Source: Selaginella moellendorffii (lineage: Eukaryota > Streptophyta > Lycopodiopsida > Selaginellales > Selaginellaceae). From it: a stretch of 64,000 bases of DNA. Within the stretch, counting starts at the first letter, position 1. Each line of letters opens with the position of its first letter. The stretch is taken from the NCBI RefSeq assembly GCF_000143415.4, contig NW_003314292.1, positions 1,693,991-1,757,990 on the forward strand, given 5' to 3'. Below are positions 46,939 to 55,928 of this stretch, piece after piece. Position numbers and translations under genes: made by a program. The notes beneath the pieces were generated by a model that was given only the letters and a program-made list of their open reading frames with translations, was not told the origin of the DNA and ran no database searches.

Positions 46939-47578
46939 TTACTTTTCCATCACTATCTCCCAAGTGTTTCCAGACTGCCTCTTGATAACAGCCACCTTTA
47001 ACTCCTTCTGGCTATTTTTATATGCTTCTATGATAAGAGCGTTTGCAGGTCGGGGGTTTTGGCCGAGCGGAGCAACCACACATGAATAGACTGACTTTTG
47101 CCATTGGATGGCAAAATTCTGGTACTTAGTGTCAGGATCTTCTTTAGGGAACTTCACAAAGGGCCCATTACTTTGACTGTCAAGCCTCCATCCATCCTTG
47201 TAGAAGTCATCTTTTTTCTTGAACGGACCAAGTAGAGTTCTCTGATAGAATAAAAATGGCAACAATGTAATATAGGAAATCCTTATATACCTGTGGACGC
47301 TTGGTGTCATCTAGAATATCATCGTGCCAATAATCCAGCACATGCTTGATGTCCTTCTTGTCCTTTGTAGTCCCTTCTGTAATAGACCCTCCTGCAATAC
47401 AGAAACATATCTATGTATGAATAAAAACAATCCAAACGATCTCATGGTGTTGTGAGACCATGTATAAATGAATGAACGAAACGGACCTTTTAGCCTCTAG
47501 ATGCACAAACGAAATTATGAGCTTATTCAGCAAGTTCAAAAGCTATCACTCACCCGCCTTCATCTGGCAGCTTTGCAT
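46939..47578 (-). CDS. Small gene of unknown function (three exons, 142 aa)
   Basis: Exons are 47578-47554, 47391-47291 and 47241-46939, with GT-AG introns of 162 and 49 bp. The sum of 429 nt closes in frame from an ATG preceded by an in-frame stop. The protein is hydrophilic and basic, with YWHDDILDD, a KDGWRLDSQSNGPFVKFP segment and a C-terminal EAYKNSQKELKVAVIKRQSG. It has no membrane segment, and I do not recognise the family. The other copy in the window, at 35880-36260, is broken by an inversion, so this one is the better candidate for a working gene. The first exon (8 codons) is the least certain part; a longer upstream gene is possible. Confidence 0.55.
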
Positions 47579-48033
47579 TGTCTAAAGACAGTAGATTGCA
47601 CTATAGTACCAGAAAGAAGAAGAAGGAAGGGATGCACAACAGCAATGAGACCTTTGAATATTTATATATGTGAAAAATTGTTTTTTTTTTCTCATATGTT
47701 GATGTTAACAAGTTGCAATTCCTACAGTGTATACTGTAGCAATAAGTGGTCCATGATAACAATAGGGACAACACAACAAATGTTTAATGGTCAACATTGC
47801 AACTAGCGGAAGAGTGGAACTGGACCTATTCCTCACTTTCCTTTAATGCTTGTGGGCCAAGTTCCACCTAGCATAGGATCAAGCTAGAAGAGAGCAAGAA
47901 AGCTTGTCAAGATTGAAAGTGGAGAACAAAACTTTAGGGTTCAATATTAAGTTCATGTAGGGTTTAGGGTTCTTAAGTTGGTGGGGTGTGGTTTCTTTCC
48001 TGGAAGAATCATGGTTCTTGTGGGTGATGGACT
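47579..48033. other. Intergenic sequence left of the intact gypsy element
   Basis: No gene. It contains TTTAGGGTTC-type words near 47940-47980 that resemble plant telomere repeats, but they are not in array and are probably chance or relic copies. Confidence 0.45.
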
Positions 48034-48266
48034 TGTTAGGCGCCAGCTTTGACTATGTGGTCAACGTCGGTCAAAGGGAGGCTCAAGGGTATATTAAGGC
48101 ATGTTAGGGTAAGGGACTTAACCTACCCTAGGGCTCACAGTGGAGCGGCGGCGCAGTGGAGCTTTTGAGGTAGCTCGGGGGTGGTTGGGTGGTGAGGAAC
48201 CTCAAGAGGTGGCGTAGCATAGTCTAGGGCAACTAGATCTTTGTCTTTTTGCGCCGGATCATAACA
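48034..48266 (+). repeat. 5' LTR of the 48-kb gypsy element
   Basis: Begins TGTTAGGCGCC and ends ..CATAACA. It is directly followed by TTGGTATCAGAG (initiator tRNA-Met primer-binding site). 233 bp, the same length as its partner. Confidence 0.93.
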
Positions 48267-48289
48267 TTGGTATCAGAGAATTGGTTGCG

Positions 48290-50050
48290 ATGGCCGACCA
48301 AGCTGAACGCTGGAATCCTATCATCGATGGTGGTGCCGACGATGGTGCCGACGAAGCTGCAGAGATTTGGACCATTCAAGATGTGGTTCATGAGCTGCGA
48401 GCCCTTAATAAAAATCAGCAAGAGATGCAAGACGAGATGCATGGCATGATGGATACCATGCGTGGGCGTGTTGAGGCACTCGAGGTTGGACGGGGTAGCG
48501 CTCCAAGTAAGCCTTCTTTGGTAGATCGACTCAAGATTCCAACCTTTTCTGGTGATGGTGGTGTGGACGAGTGTCTTGCTTGGCTAGCTAATGTGAAGAA
48601 GTTCTTGGCTGCTAGAGGAACTCCAGATGCAGAGGCTTTAGTGGCTATTCCGATGGTTTTGCGTGATGCGGGTCTTCGATGGTGGAATTGGCTTGAGGAG
48701 TCCCGTGTTGCGGATAAGAAACCACCAGTGTCTACCATGGATGAGTTTGAGGCTGCTTTCCGTTTATGTTTTGCCCCTCATTACGACATGGAGAATGCTC
48801 GTACAGAACTTCGCCATTTCCAGCAAGGGAAAATGACGCTCGGGGATTATATTGAGAAGCTTACTCGCTTGATTTGTCGTGTTCCAACAAAGGATCCAGA
48901 TCAGAACAAGTCCTACTTCATTGATGGCCTACATAGTGAGAGCATGCGGCAACACTTGCGTCATTCTCAGCCTACAAAGAGTTTGGAGGAGCTCTTTGAT
49001 GCGGCTCATCGACTTGACAATGACAAGCACAAGTCTCGCAAGCGTTCGCGGAGTCCTTCTGTCGAGAATCGTCGTGATGATCGCCGTGGACACAAGGATG
49101 GGAACAAGCATCACAAGTTGAAGTCAGTGGTGACTACCTCGGATGCAAAGGGGTCCAAGAAGCAGGGTTGTCATCATTGCGGCGAACTTGGACACTACAA
49201 GGCTGATTGTCCACAGTTGAAGAACAAGCAGCAGGACAAGAAGAATGGCCAATCTTCTTCTCACGGTAAGTCCGATACTAAAAAGTTGCAAACTTTGCAG
49301 CGTGAGGATGAGGAGAACGACCATTCCGGTCGGAGGAAGAGACTTTCGATCGTTGCTCGTCAACTCAACTGTGTGTGGAACAAGATGGAGCTCGAGGATA
49401 CGCGTGAATCAGCTTTAATGCTGGAGGGCGTGTTCCGTGGCGATCCAGTGTGGATTTTACTGGATAGTGGGAGTGATGACAACTTTGTTTCGGCAAAGTT
49501 TGTTGCGGAGCATTGCTTGAACACACGTGGAGTTGTTCCATACACAGTGGAAGGTGCAGCTACCTTTGCTCAGCATTTCGATGCTTGTGTCGAGGGGCTG
49601 GAAGTGTTGGTTGGCAAAACCACACTTGTGGAGACTTTTTATCTCGCGGATATCCATCGTGTGGATCTCATTCTTGGGATGCCATGGTTGGTGAAGGTGG
49701 ATCCAGAGATAAAGTGGAGCATTAAGCGTATCTCGCTGGAGTATGGTGGCGTTAAAGATGTGTGGTTTGGCGAGGGCGTTCAACCACCAGTTGTTATGCT
49801 CTCTGCTACATCTTTGAAGCGGGCTTGTCGTAATGGAAAAGCACTTTCAAGTTACTTGCTATTTGTTCGCGACTTGGGGGACCAAGGCACGTGTGGGGGA
49901 GAAGCAGCAGTACGGGATGTACTTGATGAGTTTTCTAATGTTTTTCCATCTGAACTTCCTCATGGATTGCCTCCATTACGAGGTGTGGAGCATGGGATTA
50001 CATTGGAGCCGGGGACGCAGCCAATTTACCGGCGTCCATTTCGGTTATAA
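48290..50050 (+). CDS. gag and protease region of the 48-kb gypsy element (586 aa)
   Basis: ATG at 48290, 24 bp after the LTR. A coiled, acidic head precedes the retrotransposon gag domain (WWNWLEES, FEAAFRLCFAPHYD, FQQGKMTLGDYIEKL). A basic Arg/Lys/Ser linker and one CCHC zinc knuckle (CHHCGELGHYKADC, about 49168-49210) follow. The retropepsin-like protease has its active-site DSG in LLDSGSDDNF (about 49455-49485). The frame ends early at 50048-50050. Comparison with the next frame shows a TA dinucleotide duplication here, which separates gag-protease from RT. Confidence 0.85.
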   Translation: MADQAERWNPIIDGGADDGADEAAEIWTIQDVVHELRALNKNQQEMQDEMHGMMDTMRGRVEALEVGRGSAPSKPSLVDRLKIPTFSGDGGVDECLAWLANVKKFLAARGTPDAEALVAIPMVLRDAGLRWWNWLEESRVADKKPPVSTMDEFEAAFRLCFAPHYDMENARTELRHFQQGKMTLGDYIEKLTRLICRVPTKDPDQNKSYFIDGLHSESMRQHLRHSQPTKSLEELFDAAHRLDNDKHKSRKRSRSPSVENRRDDRRGHKDGNKHHKLKSVVTTSDAKGSKKQGCHHCGELGHYKADCPQLKNKQQDKKNGQSSSHGKSDTKKLQTLQREDEENDHSGRRKRLSIVARQLNCVWNKMELEDTRESALMLEGVFRGDPVWILLDSGSDDNFVSAKFVAEHCLNTRGVVPYTVEGAATFAQHFDACVEGLEVLVGKTTLVETFYLADIHRVDLILGMPWLVKVDPEIKWSIKRISLEYGGVKDVWFGEGVQPPVVMLSATSLKRACRNGKALSSYLLFVRDLGDQGTCGGEAAVRDVLDEFSNVFPSELPHGLPPLRGVEHGITLEPGTQPIYRRPFRL

Positions 50051-52485
50051 GTTATGCGGAGGAGCAAGAAGTTCAACGACAAGTCAAGGAGTTACTTGAG
50101 TTTGGATTTATTCAGCCAAGTAAGTCTCCGTTTGGTGCTCCGGTCTTGCTTGTGAAGAAGAAGGACGGTTCAATGCGGATGTGTATTGACTATCGTGCTT
50201 TAAACAAGAAGACAGTGAAGGACAAGATGTCGATGCCACATGTGGATGATATCCTAGACAAACTTGGTGAAGCACGAGTGTTTACCAAGATTGATCTGAG
50301 GAGTGGATATCATCAGATTGCAATGGATGATGCATCTATCTCCAAGACGGCATTCAACACAAGCTTTGGACATTTTGAGTTTACCGTTATGCCGTTTGGT
50401 TTGACGAATGCACCGGCCACATTTACTCGGTTGATGACGGAGGTATTTGGGCGTTATCTTCATGAGTTTGTGGAGATTTTCTTGGATGATATTCTTGTTT
50501 TTAGCAAGAATATGGAGGAGCATAGGGTGCATTTGCGCAAGGTTCTTTCGTTACTTCGAAACAGCAAACTTTATGCGAAGAAGAGCAAATGTGAATTTGC
50601 AAAATCGGAGGTGGAATATCTAGGACATATTGTGACATCTAAGGGTGTCAAGACGGATCCAAGGAAGGTGGCTGTGGTGGAAAATTGGCCTACACCGACT
50701 ACAGTGGCTGAGTTGCGCAGTTTCCTTGGTATGGCTAGTTACTACCGACGTTTCCAGCATAAGTTTGCAGAGGTGGCTATTCCTTTGACGCGGTTGTTAC
50801 GCAAGAATGTGCCATTCGAGTGGAAGACGCCACAAGAGGAGAGTTTTGTGGCGCTGAAACGATTGTTGAGCGAGGCTCCAGTGCTTCGCATTGCTGATCC
50901 ATCGAAACCTTACGAGGTGACTTGCGATGCGAGTTGTTATGCACTGGGAGGAGTTCTCATGCAAGAGGGACAGCCTATTGCATATGAGAGTCGAACTTTG
51001 AATTCTGCGGAGCAACGCTATTCCACATATGAGCAAGAGTTACTCTCTATTGTTCATGCTTTGCGGATGTGGCGGCACTATCTTTATGGTGCAGTGTTCG
51101 TGGTGTTGACAGATCACAAACCCCTTGTGTATCTTTTCACACAGAAGGAGTTGAACACTAAGCAAGCTCGTTGGATGGTCAAACTCATGGAGTTTGGGGA
51201 GTTTCCTATTGAGCATCGTCCGGGAAAATCAAATGTGGTGGCGGATGCTTTATCTCATGTTCGTCATGTGACGACGCTACGAACACGATTTTGTCATCAT
51301 TTGAGTAAGGTGGTCAGCGAGTTTGGGCAATTGGTTGAGCATGCTCAGGCTCAGGATGCTGAAGTGGCCTCTTTGCGAGACCAGATGGAAGCTCCTTTCT
51401 CATTGGTGGATGGGATTCTCTACTACAATGGCCGTGTATATTTGCCACGGGTGGATGCGTTAATTACTCAAGTTTTATTCCACTATCATGATCGTCCAGA
51501 GGCCGGTCATTTTGGGGGGAAGAAGACGTATGAGTTGATTAAGCGCAACTTTTATTGGAGGAATATGAAGGCTGATATCCTCAAGTATTGTAAATCATGC
51601 GAGCTTTGTCAGTGGGTTAAGGTGCCACGGGAGAAGCCGGGGGGACTTTTGCAACCTTTACCTATTCCTCAGAGCCGTTGGTGTAGTATCTCTATGGACT
51701 TCATCACTTGTTTGCCACGAACACAGAGGCAAAAGGAGCAAGTATGGGTCATAGTGGATCGGTTGACAAAGTATGTGCGGTTGTTGGCTCTTCGGAAGAC
51801 TGTCACTGCCTCAGAATTGGCTGCGGTTTACTTGGAGAAGGTTTTTCCTGATTTTGGTTTGCCGGAGGACATCATTAGTGATCGAGATTCAAAGTTCACT
51901 AGTGGATTTTGGAAAAGCTTTGCAAAGGCTATGCAAGTGACTTTGAAACTCTCGAGTGGAGATCATCCTCAGACGGATGGGCAAACTGAGCGTGTGAATC
52001 AGGTGGTGGAGGATATGCTATGTTGTAGCATTGGTCAAAGGCAAGGACAGTGGGATTTATATCTTCCGTTGGTGCAATTTGCTTACAACAATAGCCAACA
52101 CAGTGGAACCAAGCTAAGTCCTTACTTTGCCATGTTTGGAAGGCATCCTCGAACAGCGGTGGAGTTGGGATTGCATTTGAGTAAGGACGTTCAAGATAAG
52201 CTTGATTCCGAGGCAACTGATCTGGCCACAGAACTTGATGAGATTCTGGTGGTGTGCAAACGGAATTTGCAAGCAGCTCAGGATAGAGCGGAGAAGTTTG
52301 CCAATGAGCATCGCCAATTCCGGGAATATAAGGTGGGTGATCTCGTCTTTGTGCGAGTGATCTTTCCGTCAAGTGAGCGGCGGAACACCTTGGTGCCTTT
52401 ACGGACAGGGAAGAGTGATAAACTTTCCCATCGATATGCTGGTCCATATGAAGTGCTGGAGCGCATTGGTAAAGCGGCTTATTGA
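50050..52485 (+). CDS. RT, RNase H and integrase region of the 48-kb gypsy element
   Basis: Open from about 50050, shifted relative to the preceding frame. The reverse transcriptase has CIDYRALNK, MPFGLTNAP and the FLDD active site (about 50480-50490). RNase H has the catalytic Asp in TCDASCYALGG and the TDHKPL motif. Integrase has its HHCC zinc-binding region (about 51480-51610) and a DD35E core (MDFITCLP, SRDSKF-like SDRDSKFTSG and GDHPQTDGQTERVNQ). The stop at 52483 falls within a conserved C-terminal segment (VGVKIHPVFSVSQLK continues downstream), so it is a premature stop. Confidence 0.85.
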   Translation, partial: SYAEEQEVQRQVKELLEFGFIQPSKSPFGAPVLLVKKKDGSMRMCIDYRALNKKTVKDKMSMPHVDDILDKLGEARVFTKIDLRSGYHQIAMDDASISKTAFNTSFGHFEFTVMPFGLTNAPATFTRLMTEVFGRYLHEFVEIFLDDILVFSKNMEEHRVHLRKVLSLLRNSKLYAKKSKCEFAKSEVEYLGHIVTSKGVKTDPRKVAVVENWPTPTTVAELRSFLGMASYYRRFQHKFAEVAIPLTRLLRKNVPFEWKTPQEESFVALKRLLSEAPVLRIADPSKPYEVTCDASCYALGGVLMQEGQPIAYESRTLNSAEQRYSTYEQELLSIVHALRMWRHYLYGAVFVVLTDHKPLVYLFTQKELNTKQARWMVKLMEFGEFPIEHRPGKSNVVADALSHVRHVTTLRTRFCHHLSKVVSEFGQLVEHAQAQDAEVASLRDQMEAPFSLVDGILYYNGRVYLPRVDALITQVLFHYHDRPEAGHFGGKKTYELIKRNFYWRNMKADILKYCKSCELCQWVKVPREKPGGLLQPLPIPQSRWCSISMDFITCLPRTQRQKEQVWVIVDRLTKYVRLLALRKTVTASELAAVYLEKVFPDFGLPEDIISDRDSKFTSGFWKSFAKAMQVTLKLSSGDHPQTDGQTERVNQVVEDMLCCSIGQRQGQWDLYLPLVQFAYNNSQHSGTKLSPYFAMFGRHPRTAVELGLHLSKDVQDKLDSEATDLATELDEILVVCKRNLQAAQDRAEKFANEHRQFREYKVGDLVFVRVIFPSSERRNTLVPLRTGKSDKLSHRYAGPYEVLERIGKAAY

Positions 52486-52691
52486 GTGCGGCTGCCAGTT
52501 GGGGTGAAAATTCATCCGGTATTTTCTGTCAGCCAGTTGAAAGGTGTACTATCTCGGAGTGACGGGCCCAATGCCTCCTTGATGTATACGGCTGTGGAAG
52601 ATGGACCAGGAGCTTGAGCAGGATTCCCCAGAAAGGGTGATCACCGGTACAACTCGTCCTTGGGACAAGGACTTTGTTGGGGGGGAAGAAT

Positions 52692-52924
52692 TGTTAGGCG
52701 CCAGCTTTGACTACGTGGTCAACATCGGTCAAAGGGAGGCTCAAGGGTATATTAAGGCATGTTAGGGTAAGGGACTTAACCTACCCTAGGGCTCACAGTG
52801 GAGCGGCGGCGCAGTGGAGCTTTTGAGGTAGCTCGGGGGTGGTTGGGTGGTGAGGAATCTCAAGAGGTGGCGTAGCATAGTCTTGGGCAACTAGATCTTT
52901 GTCTTTTTGCGCCAGATCATAACA
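52692..52924 (+). repeat. 3' LTR of the 48-kb gypsy element
   Basis: 233 bp, five substitutions relative to the 5' LTR: T/C and G/A near the start, then C/T, A/T and G/A in the right half. It is preceded by the G-rich tract TTGGGGGGGAAGAA. Confidence 0.93.
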
Positions 52925-55501
52925 AAACTCTATCAGCTGGAGGAGGCGAGTGAAAGTGGGAGCCTGTGTTGGATCATGCCCATAGGATGACTGCTTGTGC
53001 CAGGATGAGGATTTGCTCATAGCCCAGGGAATCCACCCCAAAGAACAACTAGAATGTGGTTTCAGGGTTGGGCTTATCGAGTGTTTGGGTATGATGTGGA
53101 GGAAAAGAAATGGATCTGGACAATGATCTTGCTAAATGTTTAGGACAATATGGGTGGTTTGGAAGTGAATGTTTGTTTTGGCTGCGTTGTTTTACGATTT
53201 TGAGACACATGTGACTCCTCAGGCATTTGCATAATGCCAGGATACCAAACCTAAATTTCCAAGCCTAGGGATGAGGTCGTTTTCCTTTTTGTCATTTTGC
53301 AGGGAGAAAGAGGAGAAAGACATCGTCCCACACCGGCAATGCACTTGATGGAAAATTGTACGCCTTCACATCTTTAATCTTTTGTGGATGCGCAACTGAT
53401 GGAAAGTGAGTGATGCTCTTTGAGCTTGCATTCTTAGGCAAATCATTGTATCAAAATCAATTAATGTGGCTCCAAAGTCGTCTTTTATGCAGTCCATCTT
53501 GACACACATAACAGAAATTGCCCCCTAGAGTGCCTGGCGGCCTCTAGTCTCATGAAGTTTAGATTCTACTGTAGGTTGTGGAAGTTCCCCTATGGGCCCA
53601 CATTCAACTCAAACATTTTGCAGCACCACATGATCTTCCGGTCTTCCTTCAAACTTCGGCCGTGAGAGTCAGTCTGATTATTGTTTACCAATGAGGTGGC
53701 GATCTCTGCTCTTCCACACCGAGCACACCTTGGTCTCCAATCTGCTGCGTGATAGACAAATGCGTCACTGCCCTTGACTGGACACTGCCAAGATGCTCGC
53801 AAGGAATCTTCTGGCTAGATGCCTTTGCCTCGACAAAGAGTTTGTAGAGTTCTGCACTTGAGAAAACCAATGTTTTTGGGATCCTTTGGAGGTGCCAGAG
53901 GTCTTGCTTAGTTGGGAAGAGTAGTGTTTTGATCAAAATGATCAAGATGTTATAAAATGGCCACCAGAAGTTATGTTTTATTTTTTATTTCAACCTCATC
54001 TAAAGCAGGTTTTTCCATTTAATATAGTACCATTCTCTCAAAGGCTTAATCCCTTTTTTATGTTTCTTTATCTTCCTTTTGTGTCAAATGTTTCTTTCAT
54101 AGTATCATGAAATGTTTCTTTCATGCCACTATAGACCAAATCTTTTAATTCTAAATGATTTAATTTTAAGTTTTTAAATTCTAAATTAGCCAATTCCAGC
54201 CCTCTAGATTCTATCCAATGAATTCCAAAATATCCATTGGTAGAAAAAAAGAGGCAAGGAAGGAAAAGAAACATTGTGCAAAAAGTGAGAAGTGAAAGAT
54301 GAAGGAAATAAATGGGCTAAATGAAAAGACTATTAAGAATTATAGTTAATTCATATTAAATCTAAGATAAAAGATAAATTAAGAAAATTTTGAATTAGAA
54401 TTGTAACATGTGGCAACATACTTATGCTTATATGGTGAAAAAAAACCACTAATGGAATAGAAATTAAAGCTTTTTTATGGTAAATTATTTTAAGGTAAAC
54501 AATTCAACTTTCCTAATAGAATAATGGGTTAAAATTGTTCTAGATATTTTTAATAAAAAAATTTTAAAAGAATTTGCATTAAAAAAACCTTAATGGAGTA
54601 GAAAGTTTTTCCTTAGAGAAGGCAAAAGTGAAATTATTCCCTAATGTTTCATATGTGTAAATGTCTCAATTTGAACAAACATTTAGTGTGATAAGACACT
54701 ACACTTAACATCCACTTAATATTTCTAAATATTAGGAAGTATATTAAAATATAAAACTAAGATAAAACCAGTGAAAATTGCATTAAAAATATATAAACTA
54801 TTGGATTTCCATGCAAGAATTAAAACCTATTCATTTGTCATGTTAACATATAGTATAAAAAAGCTATACTGTATAAAATTATTTTAATTTTAAAAGTTTT
54901 TTTGGTGCACAAAGTTGCTTGATTTTCATGAATATATTTTTAAAAAAACTGATACTATATTTTTACACTTTATAGTTTATATGGGCTCTATACACCCCTT
55001 TTGGTGAGATGGTTCTATAGTGCCTAAAGCACCAATTACAATTAGCACTATCAATGAGATTTATAGAAGAGCATTGTGTTCCTATTAAGCGATGGCATTC
55101 ATGATCTAGTAGCTGTATGTAGAAACATAAGATCTGGAATTGAGGGAAAGAGGGTTATGTATTCAAGTTACTGAAAGGCACTCAAGCTGGAGCCCGCTAA
55201 TTTCACTACCAACTTTGATTTCTCTGGATATGGAATTTTAGATGAGATCAAAATGTTGCTCTTCCCAAGTAAAGAGATAGTGTGATTCCCAAGATCTACA
55301 AGTTCAACATCTATGTGCAGGGAGATTTCATAAAGCCTCACATAGAGACTTCCCAAGGTGGAAACATGCTATCTTCACTTGTTGTCTTACTGCCATGTGT
55401 TGTTTGCCATGGCAAGAAATCCTAGAGTTTTAGCTTTGGGGAGTTGGGTGCCTTTTTTCTCTAATTGTGAGCATGAGGTGCTTGAGGTATTGTCAAGGCG
55501 T
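52925..55501. other. Interval between two gypsy elements, no firm gene
   Basis: 53040-53200 has a plus-strand stretch (GYDVEEKKWIW-like) faintly recalling F-box/kelch proteins, but a stop follows within a few codons. 53590-53945 has overlapping minus-strand frames without recognisable domains. 54000-55000 is very AT-rich with dense stops. A 62-codon minus frame at 55356-55168 lacks context. I see nothing that can be called a gene. Confidence 0.45.
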
Positions 55502-55928
55502 TGTCAGTGATAAAACATTGTTAAGGTATGGCATTTTCTTTTGTTTTTCTAATATTTGAAGAGTTGGCGAGTTGTGGAGTGAAGAAGTGTCGAGATTCTA
55601 GAGAATATTCAGAAGGATACTCCAAGAGTTCATGACAAGAAGGAAGTTAAGAAGAGTTAGAGAAGAGAGGAGAATGACAAGTAGAGAGGCAGGACAATAG
55701 AGCACATCATAGAGGGGATGTGGATGGCATATTCGAGTGTGGCGATGTGTGGAACAAGCAAGGTTATCTAGTGAGCAGCAAGTGAGTACAATGTGCCATA
55801 CTGTGGGCAAGAGTGGATTAGGCTGATAGCTGAAGTCTTGGCTGAATGGTTAGAGGAATAAAAACTTTTTGTTCCTATGCAGCTCTTAAAGTATGAGTTC
55901 AGGCTTCTAGTTGGACTTCTAGTTGTCA
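55502..55928 (+). repeat. 5' LTR of the 55-kb gypsy element
   Basis: 427 bp. It aligns along its length with 61096-61551, with many substitutions and a gap of about 20 bp (the GCTTGGCATGAGTC segment is present only in the 3' LTR). Followed by TGTTTGGTGC, a possible but non-standard primer-binding site. Confidence 0.85.

Larger units (their letters stand above)
48034..52924 (+). mobile_element. Nearly intact Ty3/gypsy LTR retrotransposon (4.9 kb)
   Basis: LTRs of 233 bp lie at 48034-48266 and 52692-52924. They differ at five positions by eye (about 2%), so the insertion is young. The primer-binding site TGGTATCAGAG follows the 5' LTR, and a G-rich polypurine tract precedes the 3' LTR. Internal genes run gag, protease, RT, RNase H, integrase. 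No chromodomain is seen after integrase. Immediate flanks are ggact on the left and aaact on the right, so there is no perfect 5-bp target duplication. A 2-bp frame break near 50047 and a stop at 52483 make this copy defective on its own. Confidence 0.92.

Noticed and set aside
47940-47980. Telomere-like TTTAGGG words
   Set aside because: Only isolated degenerate copies, not a tandem array.
53590-53945. Two overlapping minus-strand frames
   Set aside because: They overlap in different phases with no domain or splice evidence; the nearby kelch-like hint at 53080 is interrupted by a stop.
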